Assembly: GCA_021229015.1 (NCBI GenBank)
Contig: CM037789.1
Span: forward strand, 44,010,377-44,074,376
Source: Solen grandis
Lineage: Eukaryota; Mollusca; Bivalvia; Adapedonta; Solenidae
Length of the DNA: 64,000 bases
Direction of reading: 5' to 3'
In this document: in pieces, positions 1 to 10,320 of the stretch
How positions within the stretch are numbered: position 1 is the first letter of the stretch
How the letters are laid out: the number at the start of each line of letters is the position of its first letter
Notes under the pieces: model-generated
Database searches by the model: none
The model's input: the letters and a program-made list of their open reading frames with translations, nothing else
Told to the model about the DNA's origin: nothing
Made by a program: the position numbers and the translations under genes

Positions 1-2974
1 TGATTTATTCATTATACGGCAGTCCAAAGTTTGATCCTTTTTTGGAATAATTGTAAATCAGGTTTTATGCTTCAAATTCTGATTTTTAAGAATAAAAAGT
101 TTGACTTGTGCGACTAGTATACTTGATTGATCTATTTGCTGCTTTGCTAGGTATTTTAATCAATTTTCTTTCTCATTTTGCCGCTAGGGGGCGCTTTTCT
201 TGAAATCATTCTTTTGCTTATAACTCAAAAAGTTGAAGTCCGATTCGAATGCGGTTTTTTGCATTCTGTTCCCTGTTAATAGCCTCATAACATATGACAG
301 GATTTGAGGGTTCGTGTGGCTGAAAGCTTTTGAGCTACGGAAGGTTGAATGTTCGAACCTCGAAAAAAAACAAAAAAACTGTGCAAATGAGGGTAGGTCT
401 ACGAAAAACCTATCCGTTTTTGTTAGAGATCAGATATAAGAATTCTGTCTCCGGCATACCATTTGAAAGACGTATACACACAAAAGATATGGGATGGCGA
501 ATTAAGGAAATGTGTGGTTTGTCCTCTAGAAATGGTCAAACTTCACTAAATTTTAGGAAAAATTAAAATATCAAAAACATGTTTTTGTCGCTCCTGACTT
601 TATTTTCTGTTCATTCTTCATGAAATTTTCACACGATATGTATTGTTATGTTTGAAAGGGCCTCACAATTCAAAAACTAAAAATGAATTGAAAAGGTCAA
701 GGTCATATTACGATTATTGTGTTTTTATTCGGCCACAAATAGCTCCAAAACTAAAAAAATTTCATTGAGAGTATATGAACAAAAGTTTTAGTTCTTAAAG
801 AGCTCTTTCCAGTGATGTTTAGTTTTTGAAGATCGGACTTGATTTGGTCATTATACGGCAGTCCAAAGTTTGATCCTTTTTTGGATTAATTGTAAATCAG
901 GTTTTATGCTTCAAATTCTGATACATAAGAATAAAAAGTTTGACTTGTGCGACTAGTATACTTGATTGATCTATTTGCTGCTTTGCTAGGTACCTAACAG
1001 TAAAATTTTAATCAATTTTCTTTCTCATTTTGCCGCTAGGGGGCGCTTTTCTTGAAATCATTCTTTTACTTATAACTCAAAAAGCTGAAGTCCGATTCGA
1101 ATGTGTTTTTTTGCATTCTGTTCCCTGTTGATAGCCTCATAACATATGATAGGATTCGAGGGTCCGTGTGGCTGAAAGCTTTTGAGCTACGGAAGGTTGA
1201 ATGTTCGAACCTCGAAAAAAAACAAAAAAACTGTGCAAATGAGGGTAGGTCTACGAAAAACCTATCCGTTTTTGTTAGAGATCAGATATAAGAATTCTGT
1301 CTCCGGCATACCATTTGAAAGACGTATACACACAAAAGATATGGGATGGCGAATTAAGGAAATGTGTGGTTTGTCCTCTAGAAATGGTCAAACTTCACTA
1401 AATTTTAGGAAAAATTAAAATATCAAAAACATGTTTTTGTCGCTCCTGACTTTATTTTCTGTTCATTCTTCATGAAATTTTCACACGATATGTATTGTTA
1501 TGTTTGAAAGGGCCTCACAATTCAAAAACTAAAAATGAATTGAAAAGGTCAAGGTCATATTACGATTATTGTGTTTTTATTCGGCCACAAATAGCTCCAA
1601 AACTAAAAAAATTTCATTGAGAGTATATGAACAAAAGTTTTAGTTCTTAAAGAGCTCTTTCCAGTGATGTTTAGTTTTTGAAGATCGGACTTGATTTGGT
1701 CATTATACGGCAGTCCAAAGTTTGATCCTTTTTTGGATTAATTGTAAATCAGGTTTTATGCTTCAAATTCTGATACATAAGAATAAAAAGTTTGACTTGT
1801 GCGACTAGTATACTTGATTGATCTATTTGCTGCTTTGCTAGGTACCTAACAGTAAAATTTTAATCAATTTTCTTTCTCATTTTGCCGCTAGGGGGCGCTT
1901 TTCTTGAAATCATTCTTTTACTTATAACTCAAAAAGCTGAAGTCCGATTCGAATGTGGTTTTTTGCATTCTGTTCCCTGTTGATAGCCTCATAACATATG
2001 ATAGGATTCGAGGGTCCGTGTGGCTGAAAGCTTTTGAGCTACGGAAGGTTGAATGTTCGAACCTCGCAAAAAAAAATGTGCAAATGAGGGTAGGTCTACG
2101 AAAAACCTATCCGTTTTTGTTAGAGATCAGATAGAATAATTCCGTCTCTGGCATACCATTTGAAAGACGTATAAACACAAAAAATATGGGGTGGCGATTT
2201 TAAGAAATGCGTGGTTTGTCCACTAGAAACGGTCAAACTTCACTTAAATTTAGGAAAAATTAAAATTCCAAAAACATGTTTTTTGTCGCTCCTGACTTTA
2301 TTTTTTGTTTATTCGTCATGAAATTTTCACACATTATGTTTTGGTAAGTTTGAAAGGGCCTCGTAATTAAAAAGTTTTAAAAACATTGAAAAGGTCAATG
2401 TCATATTACGATAATTGTGTTTTTATTCGGCCCCAAAGTGCTCCAAATCTAAAAATATTTCATTGAGAGTATATAAACAAAGGTTTTAGTTCTTGAGGAG
2501 CTCTTTCAAGTGATGTTTAGTTTTTGGAGATCGGACTTGATTTGTTCATTTTACGGCAGTCCAAAGTTTGATCCTTTTTTTGGAATAATTGTTAATCAGA
2601 TTTTATGCTTCAAGTTGTGATATATAAGAAAAAGAATGTTCAGCTAGTGCGACTTATATACTTGTTTGAACTATTTGCTGTTTTTGCAATTTTGTTTCTA
2701 ATTTTGCCGCTAGAGGGCGTTTTGCTTAAAATCACTCTTTTGCTTATAACTCAAATTGTTAAAGTCTGATTGAAATGCGGTTTTCAGCATTTTGTTCCTT
2801 GTTGACAGCACCACAGAATGTGATGGATTTCAAGGGACAGGGTATGGGAAAATATTTGCGCTAGAAGAGTTTGAATGTTCTAACATTGCAAAAAAAAAAA
2901 CAACTGCAAATGAGAGTAGGTCTTCAAAAACCTTTTCGTTCTGTTTCATATTGAAAATTGTGGCTGAGTTGAAA
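1..2974 (+). repeat. 852-bp tandem repeat array (3.5 units)
   Basis: Units run 1-839, 840-1691, 1692-2537 and 2538 to about 2974. Each begins TGATTT(G/A)(G/T)TCATT and carries the landmark GCCGCTAGGGGGCGC and the phrase AAGGTCAAGGTCATATTACG. Units 1 and 2 are almost identical: an identical 78-codon open frame sits at 330-566 and again 852 bp later at 1182-1418. The main difference is about 13 bases missing from unit 1 near position 152. Unit 3 diverges in its second half and unit 4 is the most diverged. That gradient suggests recent duplication at the left side of the array. Confidence 0.9.
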
Positions 2975-3033
2975 TAAAGTGTTCAAGTTGATTAGGCTAA
3001 AAGCGAAAACCGAGATACCGCTTGCGGTTCTAG
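1..3033 (+). mobile_element. Helitron-like element with 852-bp tandem core, 5' end outside window
   Basis: The right end has the classic Helitron 3' architecture: a short hairpin (ACCGC, loop TT, GCGGT at 3017-3028) followed at once by TCTAG, with CTAG at 3030-3033 and a T-run after it. Inside are three nearly complete units and one partial unit of an 852-bp repeat. The same terminal sequence recurs at 61798-61821, and a variant recurs at 14712-14736. No Rep/helicase reading frame is present, so the element is non-autonomous. Tandem cores between conserved ends are typical of Helentron-associated elements (HINEs), including bivalve pearl elements; that assignment is inference. The 62-78 residue open frames in it are repeat by-products. 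Confidence 0.7.
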
Positions 3034-3040
3034 TTTTTTT

Positions 3041-3101
3041 TAGGTTTTCGCATCGCAGTGCGAAAACCTATTGTTCTTCTTCTGTTTTATTTTTTTTTTT
3101 T
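3041..3101 (+). mobile_element. Orphan Helitron-like 5' terminus
   Basis: A perfect hairpin, TAGGTTTTCGCA (3041-3052) pairing with TGCGAAAACCTA (3059-3070), is followed by TTGTTCTTCTTCTG and a T-run. The same module begins the element at 60436, so it marks a 5' end. Here it has no body. It starts seven bases after the CTAG end of the preceding element and is followed directly by a second 5' terminus at 3102. Confidence 0.65.
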
Positions 3102-4015
3102 TAGGTTTTCGCATCGCTGGGCGAAAACCTATTGTTCTTCTTCTGTTTTATTTTTTTTTTTATTATTTTTCCGCCGGTTTTTGTGAACGGCATATCGCCA
3201 TGATAGAAAAAAGGCACAATTATGAAATTTCTACCAGTTTTTTCTACTTATATGAACTTAATCCTAACGTTGAGAAAATTTTCATTTTTGACTTTGTTTT
3301 TCCGCTAGGGGGCGCTTTGTATAAAATCATAAAAAGAGGAGTAACTCTGTTATTTGGGGTCCGATTCAAATGCGGTTTTTTGCATTATGTTCACTGATGA
3401 TAGCCTAATAAAATATGATAGATTTAAATGATTGGCGTACATAAATCTTTTGAGCTACGGAAGGTTGAAAGTTCAAACCTTACAAAAAATGGTGAAAATG
3501 AGGGTAGGTCTACGAAAAACCTATCCAGTTTTTTCAGAGATGAGATAGAAGAGTTCTTTTTGTTGCATATGATTTGCAAGACATATACGCACAAAATATA
3601 TGGGTTGGCGATTTTGAAAAATGCATTGTTTGTCTTCTAGAAACGGTCAAACTTTACTAAATTTTGGGACAAATTAACATTTCTTGAACACATTTGTGTT
3701 GCTCCTGATTTTATTTTTTGTTCCTTTTCCATGAAATTTTCACACTTTATGTAGTTTAATGTCCTGAATGTTCCAGAGAAAAAAAAATAAAAAATATTGC
3801 AAAGGTCAAGGTCATATCATGATTATTGGATTTTTAAACGGCCTCAAATAGCTCAAAAACTAAAAATATTTCATTGTTATCATGTGTGGATAAGATTTAA
3901 GTCTTGAAGAGACCTTTCAAATGATGTTTAGTTTTTGAAGATCGGGCTTGATTTGGTCATTTTATGGCAGTTCAAAGTTTATCCTCTTTGGAAAAATTGT
4001 AAATTTGTTTTCAAA
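3102..4015 (+). mobile_element. Helitron-like element with one core unit, 3' end lost
   Basis: It begins with the hairpin TAGGTTTTCGC (3102-3112) pairing with GCGAAAACCTA (3121-3131). It continues through the spacer TTTTTGTGAACGGCATATC and then one diverged copy of the 852-bp family core, with CCGCTAGGGGGCGC near 3301 and AAGGTCAAGGTCATA near 3800. Similarity fades after about 4010 and no CTAG hairpin follows, so the right end is deleted or unrecognisable. The 108-residue frame at 3071-3397 lies across the terminal hairpin and is not a gene. Confidence 0.6.
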
Positions 4016-5617
4016 GTTTGAATTTAGTTATTTTTTTGTGTGATAATCCTGAAGTTTAAAATCTTATAATTCAAGTAAAATAATCTTGATCAAAATCGGT
4101 TGTGAAATGTAGTATCTATGACATGTCAAAGTTAATGGTTTCTGGAAAAAAAAGCTTCTTATCCTGACGAGGATTATCTGTATATGCAAGCCAAAGAGGC
4201 AGACTGTCTTATCTCAAGTAGAATGAGTACCGCTGATCAATTATGTAGGTCAGCCTTTGGAGATTGGTAGCTATGTTTAAAAGCAGACTGACTTATCTTA
4301 GCCACCAATGCAGTACACTGTTATTGAAGCGAATAAATCACTATAAGTTTCTGCTCTCATCCTTACCTCTCTATCTGTCTGTCTGTCTCTCTCTCTCTCA
4401 CATAGATTTTATTGGGCATAATGAAAAATATAGCTATGAAAATCTCAACATTAATGTTTTTATGCTTGAGTCAGTTTTGCAAACAATAAGTAATGTGTAC
4501 CTTTGCATGTACCTTTCTACACAAGTTTTTAAAAGTGTATATATGATTGTAAGGTTACTTGATTTCTGAATACATCTCAGCGTTAGAAAATATCTGCATC
4601 ATAACAATCATTTACGAATTTTATGAATTTCATATATAATAACTTTATTATGTGTATATACAGTGCGGCTTGTGTGCAAGTCGGCACACGGAACGCACGT
4701 TACACGGACACGGAACGCACGTTGCACGGACACGGAACGCACGGTACACGGTGCGCGCACGTTACACGTTTGGTTCATATACACGATACGATCCATGCAC
4801 ACTCAAAAGGGGAAATTGGAGGCTTCAAGGGGGATTTTTGTAGCCACCAATTCATACACATGGTATTAACCCCCCCCCCTTGTCATAGATGTAACATATA
4901 AATCACAATACACCACTACAGCATAGTTATAATACTGCTGTAATCAATTGATTAGGTAGAAAATACTTAAAAAATAGGATTTCAAATTAAAAAGTTGTAT
5001 TGAAATCATTCAGTACTGTATTGAAAACGAGGACACTTTACGTAATCATAACAACAAAGTTGATAAACTACAGGCTAGATTCACGCGTATATAGCACCTT
5101 GGAAGATAGAATTTTCAATATTAAGGGATTTTAATTATAAACATTGCATAAGTCTTACATGGGTTGGAAACATTAGCATTACAGGCAAAAAAAAATCATC
5201 ATGTGATGTACAGGTAATCAGCTAAGTAAGCTTTTAAATCAACCTAAATTTAAGTGTGAGATTTAAAAAAAAGAAAAAAAAAAGAGAGAAACAGACAGGG
5301 AGAGAGACAGTGAAGTACCATGAGAATTAATCGAATACTGCACTGATACATAGATAGCATAGTGTAATAAACAATAACTGATGCTAGTCTAATAACAGAG
5401 TATCATGTTCGTGTAGAAAAAATGTGGTACCGGGTGACTCATGAAAGCAAATCAAAACAACTGTGTTACGGATTTTTACAAAGTATTAAAGTTTCAATGG
5501 AGAAAGATTATATAGATATGGCATGGTTTCTTCTATAAAATGATTGTCATGTTATATATACTAATGACAACATGCTTATAGGTGATTTGACCAACCAGTA
5601 ACACACATCCTTATATA
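4016..5617. other. AT-rich spacer without a recognisable gene
   Basis: I see no reading frame of convincing composition. The stretch holds a CT/CTGT simple repeat near 4373-4400, a GC-rich 22-bp minisatellite at 4687-4752, a C-run near 4870 and scattered homopolymers. The overlapping small open frames over the minisatellite on both strands come from its repeat structure. Confidence 0.6.
4687..4752 (+). repeat. 22-bp minisatellite, three units
   Basis: There are three adjacent 22-bp units, each starting CACGGAACGCACG, at 4687, 4709 and 4731, followed by a partial degenerate unit to about 4770. The array is much richer in GC than its surroundings. Confidence 0.85.
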
Positions 5618-5641
5618 CAGTTATTTGGGGTATTCCGGATC
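5618..5641 (+). repeat. Pogo terminal inverted repeat, left
   Basis: This 24-bp repeat pairs with 11843-11866 at 22 of 24 positions and follows a TA dinucleotide. The element's outer regions also repeat the motif TTCCGRATC: twice on the left (near 5634 and 5652) and at several places in the last 230 bp on the right. Such copies are plausible transposase binding sites, which is inference. Confidence 0.85.
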
Positions 5642-7008
5642 TTGGGGTGTTCCGAATCAAGTCGATTGAAACAATTTGTTTACGAAACTATGACTTTATT
5701 AACAAATAAACCGTTGTTAATTTTTGAAAGAATAATCAATGTTGAGCATTTTGGTCGGTTGTTTATTTACAAAAAGGACATACGCGGCCTACATTTTACC
5801 GGAAGAGAAACCCGACATGCGCACTCGCCTCCAAAAAAGTACGGGAAAAAAAGACTTCCTGTCGGACGAAGCGAAGATTTTTTGGTAAATATTTACAGAA
5901 TGCACCATAATTGTATATCAAAATGTTGCTTAATATGCCCTCTATAAATCACAATACACCCCCATACCCTCAGTCGTCTGCGTAGAAAGCAGCGTGCTGA
6001 AAACTGAAACTTGTTGTTTTGTTAGTTGCGGATCACACGTTTCCGAAGCGGGGGTATTTCTCAAACGTATTTTTATCTGTCAAACGGCTGAACATGTCTT
6101 GAAGTTTGATAAACAAGGTAAACACTATTGTTCAAATATCATTTTAAAGGGAAGATGGTTGCTATACATGACCATTTTATTTTTTAACATTTAATTTTGT
6201 CACATTGCCACCAAACTGAACCTAAACAATGCTTTTTTTTTTTTTTTAAACCCAAGTTTGCACTGTACAGTGGTTTAAAATAATATTGCTAAACAGTGCA
6301 TTTTACATAAATACCGTAATGAACAAAGGATTTCAATAGATAATACAATCAGGATATTCTTTCTTTGTACATGTGGGTGTTAGAAAAAGGGCCAGTAATT
6401 TTGTGAGTACATTTATCAGTTCTTTTATTATTTTCATTTTTTGTGTCACCTGCTGTAAGTAGAGGTGACACATATGGGTCTGTCTATCTCTCTGTCACAA
6501 TTTTCCATTACACTTTAGCAGGTGACACATGTGTTCCAAAGAACACTCTTGTTACTTTTTTTTTTTTTACATGAAAGCTTGGAAATTTGGTACTCTGGTG
6601 CCAGTGTCTGGTCAGTGAGCAATTCTAGAACCATACACAATGAAACACGCTGCCTGCCGCTGCCCACAAAGCTTGTACAGTTGAAGCCTTGAAGGCTGTT
6701 GTCAATGTGCCAGTTGTCATGTCCATCCTTCTTTAAACCCACAATTCTTGTACATAATTATATCCTTTCACTTGCCACCCATGCGCCATTTGATAGAGAC
6801 TGTAAAAAAAGTTTCGATAGGTGATAGTTTTTTACCCAGTACCTATACAGACAAAAGAATAAGCATTGTGATGCTCAGTCGTCTGGTGTACATCTTTAAC
6901 ATTATCTTCTCTGGATCCATGAGGCAGAAATTGATGAAACTTGTACTATGTGTGTTACATGTACATTTATGTGCAATAATAATTAAAATACCATCTTAAT
7001 TTTCAGAG
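5642..7008. other. Pogo transposon left arm, non-coding
   Basis: Between the left inverted repeat and the transposase start there is no recognisable protein domain. A pyrimidine-rich TTAATTTTCAG at 6996-7006, two bases before the transposase ATG, is a good 3' splice site. The left arm may therefore carry the promoter, an untranslated exon and an intron. Open frames here (for example 5642-5947) have no recognisable domain. Confidence 0.5.
6446..6560 (+). repeat. Short dispersed repeat with GTGTCACCT hairpin and CTCTTGTT end
   Basis: It starts with the inverted pair GTGTCACCT / AGGTGACAC (6446-6474) and ends AGCAGGTGACACATGTGTTC, then AACACTCTTGTT. A diverged copy lies at 40685-40812, where AGCAGGGGACATATGAATTC is followed by the same ending. 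It has no coding content, so it is probably a small non-autonomous element. Its position inside the left arm of the pogo transposon makes it a later insertion or a captured piece. Confidence 0.6.
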
Positions 7009-7626
7009 ATGGGAAGACCAAAACAGCAGAGCCCTGCTGTAAAGAAGGCTAGGGCAGTTAAGAAGAAATACGCCAAAACCTCGCCAGGAAAATCCCTCCG
7101 GTGCAGGAGAGCATTGATTGCTATCGAGAAGAAAGAGGTAACAATAAGAAAAGCATCCAAAGTTTATGGCCTATCTTATGGTTTTTTGCACAGGCGACTT
7201 TCTGGGGAGGTTGAATTAGACAGTCGAAATGGTCCAACACCTGTATTCTCTAAAACAGAAGAAGAGGCAATGGCACATTGGCTGCAGGAAATGGCCAACA
7301 GGGGCATGGGTTTGAAACCTGTAGAATTTATGGACTTAGTGCAGCAAGTTGTAACTAAAGAAAAGAAAAAGACCCCATTTGTGAACAATAGACCGGGTTA
7401 TGATTGGTATTATGCCTTCCTGGAAAGGAATAATCACATAATCGAAATGAGAACTGAAACACCATTAGAAACCTGTAGGGCCAAACTAACTAAGGAGAAG
7501 ACAGACCAGTGGTACAGTTCATTCAAAGACTTTCTGCTGTCAAAAGGACTGATTAATAAGCCAAATTGCATATGGAATGCAGACGAAACAGGTTTAGCAT
7601 GGGAAGTGTTTCAGGCAAAGTCATAG
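7009..7626 (+). CDS. Pogo transposase, N-terminal part (HTH domains and first catalytic Asp)
   Basis: This 205-codon frame holds a basic N-terminus, then a Psq-type helix-turn-helix (about residues 30-68, with IRKASKVYGLSYGFLHRRL). A CENP-B-type DNA-binding helix-turn-helix follows (about 80-145, FSKTEEEAMAHWL to GYDWYYAFLERN). The start of the DDE_1 nuclease core is NADETG with catalytic D192. These bind the element's ends and cut DNA in the nucleus. The ATG follows a splice acceptor at 7006. The frame stops early at 7626. The expected continuation (GKVIGPTR...) reads in a second frame from about 7600 and then in a third from about 7682, which fits two one-base deletions. The copy is probably inactive unless those are sequence errors. 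Confidence 0.85.
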   Translation: MGRPKQQSPAVKKARAVKKKYAKTSPGKSLRCRRALIAIEKKEVTIRKASKVYGLSYGFLHRRLSGEVELDSRNGPTPVFSKTEEEAMAHWLQEMANRGMGLKPVEFMDLVQQVVTKEKKKTPFVNNRPGYDWYYAFLERNNHIIEMRTETPLETCRAKLTKEKTDQWYSSFKDFLLSKGLINKPNCIWNADETGLAWEVFQAKS

Positions 7627-7699
7627 GACCAACAAGAGCACACCATCCTTCTCAAGTTCCTCATTTGTCTGGGGCCACAGTAAACAACGCCTTACTGTC

Positions 7700-9196
7700 A
7701 TGTTTTGGGGATCAGCTGATGGAACAATGATGCCTCCATATTTTGTTTATCCTGAACCTAAACCCAGAGGCTACAATCCATTGACCGGTGCCTTATATGG
7801 ATCTGACATAGCTTACACTAAAAAGGGGTGGATGGATAGTTCTACCTTTGAGAAGTTTCTGGATCACTTTCATCTGTATGCTGGTGAGGACCGTCCTGTG
7901 GTCTTACTGATTGACAGTGTCAGCAGTCACATTTCTATGTCTGCATTTGAACTAGCTAGTAAACGAGGTATTGAACTTTACCGCATTGTGCCAAATGCAA
8001 CGCACCTTATGCAGCCACTTGATGTTGGTGTATTTGGACTCCTGAAACAGAGATGGCACCAGGTTGTCAGAGCCCATACAAGAAATAGCCCAGGTGTACC
8101 AATTGGAAAAGCAAACTTTGCTGAAAAACTGAAAGAGGCATTCCTACTTTTCTACAAGCCACTGACTGTTATCAATGCCTTTCGGTCATCTGGAATATAC
8201 CCAGTGGATGGTAATGTGATCACAAAAGATCTAGTGAAACCAGGTGTCACCTTCAGTTGTACAGAGTCAGGGGAAGTGGAATCCTGTTCTATAATAGAAT
8301 GTTCACCGACTGAACCAACAGCAACAACAAGTCTCCAACAGCCGAGTGGATCATCATTGGCTTTTCAGGCATTTGAAAGTGCTCTGTCAACACCTACAAA
8401 AGCCAAGTACAATCAGCGTCTGCAAGAAGGTTATGATATTCATGGACAATCCCCTTGTTTCGACGTGTACAAAAAACTTCTGTCAAAAACCAGATGTGAA
8501 ACTGTTACAAATGAATCTGTTGTATCAGAAAATGCTACTATTATATCAGCTTGTAAGCCAGGTGAGAAAGAAAATATGCAGCCTGTGCCATGTGAAAACA
8601 GTGCTAATGCGTCTATTTGTGGACTTGATCTGCTTGCAACAGCTGCTTCTGAATGTTGCCAAGAAAAGACTCAATCTTCAGTACTTTCACCATCAATGAA
8701 AGAGGCTCTTACTTTCCCATCAGCTGCAGAGAAGAAAATGAAAAGAAAATCACAACTTGATGAATTACCAGATAATCTTACATCACCGGATTCATTACGT
8801 ACAATTTCTCTGAAAAGTTTAAATAAAATCAGAACATTTAGGGAAAGGGAAATCAAGGCCAAAAAGAGGTATCTGGCACAAACAGTGAAGAAAAGCATAA
8901 AGGCAAAATCAAGAAGTGTGAAGTCAGCTGAAAAATCTGTTGGAAAAAGTACATTAACTAGGAAATTTAGACAGAACATAAATACTAACAAGGATGATGA
9001 TAGATTAAAAAGTAATGATGGTTCTGATAATGTGTCCTGTATATATTGTGAAGTAACATGGGCTCAAGACCAAGAATTGGATGTTGAACGTGTGTGGGTA
9101 CAGTGTGACCTCTGTGACCAGTGGTTACATGCCGAGTGTAATGGAGAACCTGTAGTAACTGATGATGACTTCTATTGTGATAAATGTGAGTTATGA
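7700..9196 (+). CDS. Pogo transposase, catalytic C-terminal part with PHD finger
   Basis: This 498-codon frame really begins a few codons earlier (SKQRLTV, about 7682). The DDE_1 core continues with the second catalytic Asp in LLIDSVSSH (D72; most relatives have DGHxSH) and the third in MQPLDVG (D108), 36 residues on, a spacing suited to a pogo nuclease. After about residue 170 comes a long Ser/Lys-rich linker. At 447-497 lies a C4HC3 PHD finger: CIYC, VQCDLC, WLHAEC, FYCDKC. PHD fingers generally read histone tails, so the protein may target chromatin; that is inference. Codon use is even throughout and the linker has no stops. A consensus splice donor (T|GTGAGT at 9185/9186) overlaps the last codons, so the mature protein may extend into the exon at 9800. 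Confidence 0.85.
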   Translation: MFWGSADGTMMPPYFVYPEPKPRGYNPLTGALYGSDIAYTKKGWMDSSTFEKFLDHFHLYAGEDRPVVLLIDSVSSHISMSAFELASKRGIELYRIVPNATHLMQPLDVGVFGLLKQRWHQVVRAHTRNSPGVPIGKANFAEKLKEAFLLFYKPLTVINAFRSSGIYPVDGNVITKDLVKPGVTFSCTESGEVESCSIIECSPTEPTATTSLQQPSGSSLAFQAFESALSTPTKAKYNQRLQEGYDIHGQSPCFDVYKKLLSKTRCETVTNESVVSENATIISACKPGEKENMQPVPCENSANASICGLDLLATAASECCQEKTQSSVLSPSMKEALTFPSAAEKKMKRKSQLDELPDNLTSPDSLRTISLKSLNKIRTFREREIKAKKRYLAQTVKKSIKAKSRSVKSAEKSVGKSTLTRKFRQNINTNKDDDRLKSNDGSDNVSCIYCEVTWAQDQELDVERVWVQCDLCDQWLHAECNGEPVVTDDDFYCDKCEL

Positions 9197-9402
9197 TCAA
9201 ATACTACATTTATTCACTGTGGCGTAGAAAATAATTTTTCACAGCTGATGACACATAATATAAATAACTACATTTATATAACCTGTCCATGATACATTGT
9301 GTTTTCATTAAAACTTAAGAGTCATAATGCAAATTGTTTTCAGTAAACTATGCATTTAATTCATTAGATTATTAATTACTACTGTCAAAGATTATATATT
9401 TG

Positions 9403-9672
9403 CTGTGGGAGGTCGTGGGTTTGATTCCGGGCCGCGTCATACCAAAGTCGTAAAAAATTGTACTGGTATAGTTACCTTGCATGGCACTCAGCATATAAGG
9501 GTAGTTCCAGGACAGGTTGGCCCTGTGTCAGGATAATGTGACTGGCTGTGGTATCATGCCACATGCCTACGGCGTGATACAGCAGTGTGGCAGCACTATA
9601 TCTGTCTCAAGTAGACATTGCCTCCAAATGACTTAAAATACTGTCAGTGGAACCTCAAATCCAACAAACATA
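9403..9672 (+). mobile_element. SINE-B, 5'-truncated tRNA-derived SINE
   Basis: It begins inside the tRNA-like head just before box B (GTGGGTTTGATTCC) and matches the body of the complete copy at 51943-52250. Shared landmarks are CATATAAGG, AATGTGACTGGCTGTGG, CAGTGTGGCAGCACTATATC and CTCAAGTAGACAT. Box A is missing. It sits between the PHD exon and the HIRAN-like exon of the pogo transposon, in what would be an intron. Confidence 0.8.
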
Positions 9673-9799
9673 TTTGCTGGTAGCTATTAAATGATGGGTA
9701 TACATTTTATGTAGGGTGGCTTACCTCAAACAAACATTCATGAAAATGAATTGAAAACATCTTTTTAATTTCAGGTAAGAACCAGTGAACCGGTTCCAG

Positions 9800-10320
9800 G
9801 TGCTTGTGATACTGGTTTGGTGAAGACCATAGTGCTGAAAAACAGCGTAATAAAGGGATATCATGCATTCCAAATTAAACCACCAGTAACGGATCCTCCT
9901 ACCAAATTAAGTGTGGACAGGGAATATACTAACATTGTCGATAAAGAAGCTTGCCTTGTCTGGTTACCAGATCTGGAAACATTTAATGACAGTATTCATG
10001 ACATGGTAACAGACCAACATAGACAGCTAAAATTATCTGATGTTGCTGGTTTGCCCATTGGTCATGCGCCTAGAATATTGGCAGGATTCTTCAGGGCTGT
10101 TCTTGACGAAGAGGGTAGTGTTTATGCTATTTCTACAAGTGAACCATGTCAAAGCTTTCCTCCCTGGCCAGCACCTGAGGAGAAAGGTGGGGGTGCTGTT
10201 ATACCCTGTACTTACTTCATAAATTGTTCAAATAATCATTTTGAAAAGCATGTTTCTTTGTTAAAGTCAACATTATCCAAAATGCCAGAGGGTTCAGCAA
10301 TGGACATAACATTTCAGTAA
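9800..10320 (+). CDS. HIRAN-like domain exon inside the pogo transposon
   Basis: The frame is open from 9775 to the stop at 10320 but has no ATG before its conserved part, so it looks like a 3' exon. Acceptor-like sites lie at 9774 (TTTTAATTTCAG) and 9799 (GGTTCCAG). The product of about 173 residues has the HIRAN pattern: IKGYHAFQI, then REYTNIVDKEACLVWLP, then GLPIGHAPRILAGFFRAVLD, and a closing strand IPCTYFINC. HIRAN domains in HLTF/Rad5 bind single-stranded 3' DNA ends. Using the donor at 9185/9186 and the acceptor at 9799, the last PHD cysteine codon is rebuilt as TGT and the frame continues without a stop. Using the stronger-looking 9774 acceptor gives a stop four codons later. The domain call is from pattern memory, not a profile search. 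Confidence 0.55.

Noticed and set aside
330..1418. Two identical 78-residue open frames, 852 bp apart
   Set aside because: They are the same stretch of a tandem repeat. Diverged units at 2060, 3470, 15060 and 60820 break the frame, so there is no sign of selection on a protein.
3071..3397. 108-residue Phe-rich open frame
   Set aside because: It begins inside the terminal hairpin and T-runs of a Helitron-like element, and the Phe richness comes from poly-T.
4608..4901. Overlapping open frames on both strands over a GC-rich patch
   Set aside because: They are created by the 22-bp minisatellite, whose length is not a multiple of three and lacks stops in several frames.
5642..5947. 101-residue open frame at the left end of the pogo transposon
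   Set aside because: It starts within the inverted-repeat region, has no recognisable domain, and is far from the splice site used by the transposase.
8346..8991. 117- and 106-residue frames overlapping the transposase
   Set aside because: They are shadow frames of the long transposase coding sequence, which has clear domains.
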